Shown here: positions 61,201 to 64,000 of the stretch, one piece after another
Numbering within the stretch: the stretch's first letter is position 1
How the letters are laid out: the number at the start of each line of letters is the position of its first letter
From: Rhynchopus euleeides
Lineage: Eukaryota > Euglenozoa > Diplonemea > Diplonemida > Diplonemidae
Length of the DNA: 64,000 bases
Direction: 5' to 3'
NCBI GenBank assembly: GCA_963210315.1
Contig: OY723259.1
Coordinates: 2,294,001 to 2,358,000, forward strand
Program-made: the position numbers and the translations under genes
The notes under the pieces: generated by a model
Told to the model about the DNA's origin: nothing
The model's input: the letters and a program-made list of their open reading frames with translations, nothing else
Database searches by the model: none

Positions 61201-63872
61201 CAGATTCAAGGTGCTGGGTACCCTGGGGAAGGAGTTCACGGCGACGAACGGGATCCTGCAGGGGTGTGCGATTTCAGTGGTGTTGCTGAACGCCCTGATC
61301 GCAGTGTGGGTAAAGGCGGTGGAGGCGGAGACGCAGTGCAAGGCGACGGCGTTCGCCGACGACACGAAGATGGTCGCTGTGGAAGGCGCGCAGCTGGAGG
61401 CCGGTATCAGGGTCTCGGAGGAGTTCTCGGACGCGACAACGCTGGAATACGCAGTCGAGCCAGAGCAGAAGTGCAGCAGTTTCGCGGTGGGGTCACAGGA
61501 GCTGCAGCTGGACATCCGGGGGGTGCCCATTCCGCAACTGCAGGCGTTCATGCACCTGGGGGCGGGGATGTCTACGACGGCAGATAGGACAGAGGTGACC
61601 GAGCTGTACGACAAGCGAGCGGAGAAGGGGACGAAGAAGGCAGAGCGCATGCAGAACCTACCCCTAGGTTTTAAGGCGATGGCGACGATGGCGGCCTCGT
61701 CGATCATCACGACGGGACTGCACGCCGTGGAGACCGGCGAGCCCAGCAAGAACAAGCTGGATGCGCTGGGGAACGCCATAGTGAGAGGCATCTGGGGGGA
61801 TGGCAGGAAGTACCGCTGTAAAAGGACGGTGCTCACTCTGCTCACCCCCATGCATAGGACGGACCCGTCGTCGTTTTTAAAGTATCAACGACTGCTGGCG
61901 CTGGCCACGCATTACCGGAAAAGTGCGGAGATGGCGGAGCTGATCACGGAGGTGCGCCTCCTGCATGCGAGTAGATCGACGCCGAGCGCCCTCAAATGCA
62001 AGGATATCGGCCCGGTGGGGCTAGTGCTCTCCACCCTGAGGCTCCTGAAGTGGAGATGGAATGGAGGGCTCGTGCTGCAGAAGGGAAGAGGAGCAACACA
62101 GGCGACCCTCAACCTGGAGACGGGCGACAAAGACGTGATGAAGCATGACCTGCGGGAATGGATGAGGCAGAAGAACTGGCAGATCATGCAGGCGGACAAA
62201 CGCGACGACACCGGAGGTACGGCGGTTGGAGTCGACTACAAGACCATCAATCGGGTGTGGGAGCGTGAGCCGGAGGAGTATCGGGCAGGCACCATGCGGG
62301 GCATCATCGCGGGGTCCATCGTGACGCAGGTGCGGCTCTCCGAGCAACACCAGAACAAGAAGAAGGGCATGTCACCAACCTGCAAGCACTGCGGGCAGGC
62401 GCCGGAGACGCACGCCCACATGTGGTGGGAGTGTTCGAGGACGGAGGAGATCAGGAACGACCCGCGTTACGAGAGCCTGCGCGGGCTGCCAAGGGAGAGC
62501 TGGCCGGCGTGCCTCGCGAGGTGTGCGATCCTGCCGACGGGGTTTCGCATACACCCGACCAAGCCGAATGGATACATGCTGGGATTGCTGCTCAGTATGT
62601 ACGTCGACATCGTGCTGTTGCGCCTGCAGCTGGACGGGAAGTCGCAGAAGAAGACGCAGCGGACGGGGCTGGGGAACGAATACCCTTGGGAATGGCAGCC
62701 GGAAGGCGCGGTCAAGCAGTTCACTGGACTGCTACCACAGCGGCCCACAGAGGAGTGGAGACGAGAGTACGGATCGCTGACGTATGTGGCAGCGAGGACA
62801 TGGCTGGAGTCGCTGCGCTGGCCGGAGTACACGCAGGAGCAGCATGTCTCGCTGCTCGAGCTGACGGTCGACTTCGAGCTGTTCACAGGGGTGGACATGG
62901 TGTCCGGAGTGAGGAAGAGACAGCAGGCACAGACGGTGAACCGGCGCACCCGCATCATGAGTAGCTGGCTGAAGATGATGAAGGAAATGGCAGGGCACGA
63001 GCAGATCATCGCGGGGGGCCTCATCAGCACCTCGCCGGTTCTCCGCTCGCTGGGAGCCAACGATGTGACGGGGGTGACCCGCCGGCCGCTGTTTAGTGCC
63101 GCTGAAACGATGCAGCACATGAGGCTGCTGCAGCAGAAGGCCCCGAAAGAAGCGAAGGGGTGGATGAGCTGGAAGCTGCCGCCGTACCAACACAAGGCGG
63201 TGAGGGAAGAGAGGAGCGCGGTGCTGCGGGAGGAGGACGAGCGCATGACCGCCGAGCTGGAAGCGAGCAGGATAACGCCTAAGCGGAAGGGGCTGGAGTA
63301 CTTCTTCGACGGATCGACCGAGGGCGAGGGCGCTGGAGCGGGTGCCCTACTGCTCTCGGCAAGGACCACGAAGTGGGAAGCGACCCAACCGATGGACCCC
63401 TCGAGCTCCAACAACGAGGCGGAATATGAGGGGCTCCTCCTTTGCCTACGGCACCTGGTTGCCGAGAGGGGGAAGAAGGACGTGGCTATCTACGGCGATA
63501 GCACGTTGGTAGTAGAGCAAGTGCACGGTCGGCACCGCTGCAAACATCCCGCGCTGGTTAACCGCCACCGCGAAGCGCAGCAACTGTACGTGCAGGCACA
63601 GCAGAACCGGACCGTGACGCTTCAGCACGTGTACCGGAAGCACAACAAGTTGGCGGATCAGCTTGCGAGGCAGGCGGCGCTAGAGTCGGCTGCAGCGCAG
63701 CGGCGTGGAAGTGCACCGGAAGCTCCGGTGTAAGAATAAGGGAAGGAGGAGGCAACTCCCGGCCTGGAGCCAACGGGCAACGGGCGGGGAACCTTCTTTA
63801 ACCCACCAAAGTGTTCGGATACAGAGGGATGGCAGAGCAGGCAGGGTTGCTTGTGGGAGCATCACACGGCAA
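55241..63872 (+). CDS. Membrane sensor protein (dCache-like ectodomain), split by a LINE and running off the window
   Basis: Coding parts are 55241-56212 and 63829-63872, with one copy of the 19-bp target duplication between. ATG 55241 follows ATTGCAG (55190). A single TM helix (residues about 10-34, TTGLVVSCVVLIASLTAFLT) precedes an extracellular domain of about 290 residues with several N-glycosylation-type sites. After the LINE the frame resumes at VFGYRGMAEQAGLLVGASHG and then meets GTATGT at 63873, a likely intron donor. E-x-x-G-x-LVG-A-S-x-G is typical of dCache/PDC sensor domains, which in protists often front adenylate or guanylate cyclases. The catalytic part would lie beyond the window, so that role is inference. 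With the LINE in place the chain would read into ORF1 of the element. Confidence 0.65.
56194..56212 (+). repeat. Target-site duplication of the LINE, left copy
   Basis: AGTGTTCGGATACAGAGGG is identical to 63810-63828. It belongs to the interrupted receptor gene. Confidence 0.95.
56213..58879 (+). CDS. LINE ORF1: OTU cysteine protease plus coiled coil
   Basis: About 888 residues if read from the element edge. The frame is open straight from the host gene and has no ATG until 56549 (MRRPGTWGDQ), inside the OTU domain. The OTU-type protease (about residues 40-185) shows the catalytic cysteine loop DAGGAGDCQFKAVSFVLHGE and the histidine in LDEQHYVAIVPS. OTU proteases cleave ubiquitin, and in retroelements may process the element's own polyprotein. 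A Lys/Gly/Pro-rich linker, a long region of unknown fold, and near 680-745 a coiled coil (IDAAIAAMEAKWQTANAELE onward) follow. The coiled coil is comparable to trimerising L1 ORF1 proteins. An acidic Ser/Glu tail ends at TGA 58877-58879. Since the domain starts before the first ATG, translation may start on the host message or at a non-AUG codon. Confidence 0.8.
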   Translation, partial: GVNDGAPPRGTPGSRQQAATKALSGGEGAGSGAATTTGGSHKDRLSTFLGGFGFELKDAGGAGDCQFKAVSFVLHGENSAHVALRELACRVVADRHWPRHLGEVDEAAYLDLMRRPGTWGDQLTLQAMTEELHRPVEVFSIGPDGNARVWVLQPDESRDAEPVRLGYLDEQHYVAIVPSGGRATAEQHSGLSGGAREEHLADCQVKLPKVTVPATSKAKGKGKGKGEAATAPNTAGWRYVPRKEEKGKQAPPPPPRKQQLAPEQWEVQVVAWEELLEAADTDARGVCLVPEGKEAQAELGRARHPGVTWVSRGPLPTLTARTVRVLLQEVDAEGRVVGRKSSAMRVVGEGFTPLGPGATVRTTGRTVHLFLMVQEQGTEAAQRFRRWVAGMGTGQLGPCTTAGQTTTARFTAGGAAMAEGLLRKSGDEGVFARRPIEDPNVEDVVWLQGGTAETVLAEKQALDGDPLLMGAAWGPRDGLFGLRTRKGARGELAKRMAEKGTVPQDDLMRYRVTGLGTGLVPMDVAGTMQEGAAWTVQNPINQGGGAWVVQAKTPPTKWSFPVLAMLRDLQADSTATITLLERKERKERKGPRGPVIRPGSAPPASAFRQGAWGTGKPNPAAAKAATTAAPQNKPTAPARGGPAQKKHQPHNDGAKAEQPAHAPTATGGPSIDAAIAAMEAKWQTANAELEQRVNAASVRLVETLAAQVKTAVGTLERGMGDIRTSLGELGAQVAALHNVIKAGQAGSAAPQMAPEPVADTEMEAEAEEPRQQQQEQPAAEATEPEGAAGQQSAQEASLPDDGASLSPPPGEPSPSGSEDTSESDETDEADEASPKPAPPTGEGVAASPRLARDATDASLSSGDGSPKRTRRRAVTGPPVNPPTLNGTA
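58877..58879 (+). promoter_or_regulatory. Single in-frame UGA between LINE ORF1 and ORF2
   Basis: ORF1 and ORF2 share one frame. Only this TGA (followed by A) separates them, and 20 open codons precede the ORF2 ATG. ORF2 could be made by stop read-through or by re-initiation at 58940. Confidence 0.7.
58880..63733 (+). CDS. LINE ORF2: APE endonuclease, reverse transcriptase, zinc knuckle, RNase H
   Basis: 1597 residues from ATG 58940 (about 1617 if read on from the UGA, same frame as ORF1). The APE-like endonuclease (residues 50-300) has TTNVTAF, VQETH, VYGV, AGDFNTAP, SRIDMVF and STHIPVE. The reverse transcriptase (about 630-870) has LLDVKKCFDTV (motif A), NGILQGCAISV (motif B) and FADDTKM (motif C). 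Near 1148 comes a CKHCGQAPETHAHMWWEC knuckle (Cx2Cx8Hx4C). RNase HI (about 1455-1590) shows FFDGSTEGEGAG, NNEAEYEGLL, IYGDSTLVVEQV and KHNKLADQLARQ, so all four acidic residues are present. All domains look intact, so the element could be active. It would nick DNA and prime reverse transcription at the target in the nucleus. Confidence 0.93.
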   Translation, partial: TASEEQRTRFTSGREDGRPAMSGGHGSPYIDSGVFIRTPVRDRGLLQGGEPASGAAGLDMRRHVAPSEAWKIRTTNVTAFSGARMEEVLSWKVDLVAVQETHLTAAGQSKRARTAAGAGWQTLWGNAGQPAGGSVEMATAKGVGLLVREGIPAHIVQPRSTRSKKLWKSERYLHAKVAYVDGKCFLHVLVVYGVVNNETENEALLARVLEEASGLGDVPVLIAGDFNTAPEDSATLQLALATGWHDCAARAADAKGGQPEATCTHGAAHSRIDMVFANDLAASALDGCETVKRGESDKTVAISTHIPVEASFAVGAYRQKVLKPKTSHHFEVAAAPEIKPKDAEVAATAILQASRGGWIEAGSDDVEKRWEIWCRDATKYLEHRCGPPPGKGAPKGTPLQTREAWLCGRQSKEEDGTMTVEMAQTLKALRQLRTVMESTRNTTGFYDANYDARRAWGKVRKAAKSLLKRDEQECPSKEQMQQLYAALDGKLKRDRQRVEQERSRAHTHKLRKQWHDNPGQLYKLLRPKRADGRTMRKGEQATANRAEMDEWQLEDWLPIFRKHAGEAPTWEAFETRFGDYISEVPMQFDNITAKRLRDTLKDMPTGKSPGTDGWFTDEMKEMPLPMLERLATVLNDIERTGTWPELFLTATVAMVPKKEEATALEHRPITVMSVVYRLWAKVRVATLMEWQEGWLTEGMTGFRKGKGPGDAYYDLALRIEKAMLKGEDLCGVLLDVKKCFDTVPWEITFRLVEKMGMDVRVTRPLRNMYVGLRRRFKVLGTLGKEFTATNGILQGCAISVVLLNALIAVWVKAVEAETQCKATAFADDTKMVAVEGAQLEAGIRVSEEFSDATTLEYAVEPEQKCSSFAVGSQELQLDIRGVPIPQLQAFMHLGAGMSTTADRTEVTELYDKRAEKGTKKAERMQNLPLGFKAMATMAASSIITTGLHAVETGEPSKNKLDALGNAIVRGIWGDGRKYRCKRTVLTLLTPMHRTDPSSFLKYQRLLALATHYRKSAEMAELITEVRLLHASRSTPSALKCKDIGPVGLVLSTLRLLKWRWNGGLVLQKGRGATQATLNLETGDKDVMKHDLREWMRQKNWQIMQADKRDDTGGTAVGVDYKTINRVWEREPEEYRAGTMRGIIAGSIVTQVRLSEQHQNKKKGMSPTCKHCGQAPETHAHMWWECSRTEEIRNDPRYESLRGLPRESWPACLARCAILPTGFRIHPTKPNGYMLGLLLSMYVDIVLLRLQLDGKSQKKTQRTGLGNEYPWEWQPEGAVKQFTGLLPQRPTEEWRREYGSLTYVAARTWLESLRWPEYTQEQHVSLLELTVDFELFTGVDMVSGVRKRQQAQTVNRRTRIMSSWLKMMKEMAGHEQIIAGGLISTSPVLRSLGANDVTGVTRRPLFSAAETMQHMRLLQQKAPKEAKGWMSWKLPPYQHKAVREERSAVLREEDERMTAELEASRITPKRKGLEYFFDGSTEGEGAGAGALLLSARTTKWEATQPMDPSSSNNEAEYEGLLLCLRHLVAERGKKDVAIYGDSTLVVEQVHGRHRCKHPALVNRHREAQQLYVQAQQNRTVTLQHVYRKHNKLADQLARQAALESAAAQRRGSAPEAPV
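63810..63828 (+). repeat. Target-site duplication of the LINE, right copy
   Basis: Identical to 56194-56212. Confidence 0.95.
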
Positions 63873-64000
63873 GTATGTAATATGACCTCGTCCCAACCCC
63901 CAGACGTAAACAGCTTAATAGGTAAGTTTCTTTTGTTGGTCCTTTGAGGTCGGCAACTCGATAACAAATGGAGACTCAGTGTTGCTGATGCTGGACAGTT
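63873..64000 (+). other. Probable intron start and next exon(s) of the sensor gene
   Basis: GTATGT at 63873 suits the donor consensus of this genome. Possible acceptors are CCCCCAG (63903), TTTGAG (about 63948) and GACTCAG (about 63980). The final 45 bases read GNSITNGDSVLLMLDS in one frame, which looks coding, but I cannot fix the joins. Confidence 0.4.

Larger units (their letters stand above)
56213..63809 (+). mobile_element. Near full-length LINE (EN-RT-RNase H) with OTU protease ORF1
   Basis: A 7.6-kb non-LTR retrotransposon bounded by a perfect 19-bp target duplication (56194-56212, 63810-63828). ORF1 (56213-58879) and ORF2 (58880-63733) are both open, which together with the perfect duplication means recent insertion. 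The 3' end has about 75 bases after ORF2 and no poly(A), ending CCCACCAA. The order endonuclease, RT, CCHC knuckle, RNase H recalls the Ingi/I-type LINEs; the OTU domain recalls algal Dualen/RandI elements. Confidence 0.93.

Overview
The window looks like nuclear DNA of a GC-rich protist. The best guess is Euglenozoa, possibly a diplonemid, but no marker gene settles this. Sixteen genes or gene pieces all lie on the + strand over 64 kb. Nearly all have a pyrimidine-rich tract and an AG a few to about 70 bases before the start codon, which suits polycistronic transcription with leader trans-splicing. Five or six cis-introns are visible; the clearest start GTATGC or GTATGT and end in a CAC-rich stretch plus CACAG, CATAG or TACAG.

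Layout, left to right: end of an AAA+ ATPase gene (3-365); a possible decayed gene (1574-2656); a 1.15-kb inverted-repeat element (2679-3832); the first exon of an ankyrin gene (6831) that runs into a 5.7-kb nest of inverted repeats and minisatellites (7118-12782); a mitochondrial carrier (12915); an unrecognised 181-residue protein (17216); an ELO fatty-acid elongase (19611); an exactly 1000-bp TIR element flanked by TAA (21203-22202); signal peptidase complex subunit 2 (23607); a membrane protein (25580); a two-exon macro-domain protein with a membrane anchor (28183); a small ORF (30839); two copies of a foldback MITE (31488, 31969); a low-complexity protein (32949); a 1065-residue DUF4116-repeat protein (34826); a four-exon ERK-type MAP kinase (38956); a zinc-finger HIT protein (42363); a cell-surface sugar dehydrogenase split by a 6.04-kb TIR element (44130-52477); an F-box-like protein (53489); and a sensor/receptor gene (55241) split by a 7.6-kb LINE carrying an OTU protease (56213-63809).

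The genes are ordinary housekeeping, secretory and signalling functions with no shared pathway. The striking content is the mobile and structural layer. A TIR element sits in the dehydrogenase coding sequence; removing it with one copy of its 3-bp target duplication restores the frame exactly. The same terminal sequence occurs in the short MITEs near 31.5-32.1 kb. The LINE reads in frame from its host gene and has a single UGA between ORF1 and ORF2. A short hairpin motif recurs downstream of at least four genes with apparent compensatory changes, and may be an undescribed RNA or 3'-end signal.
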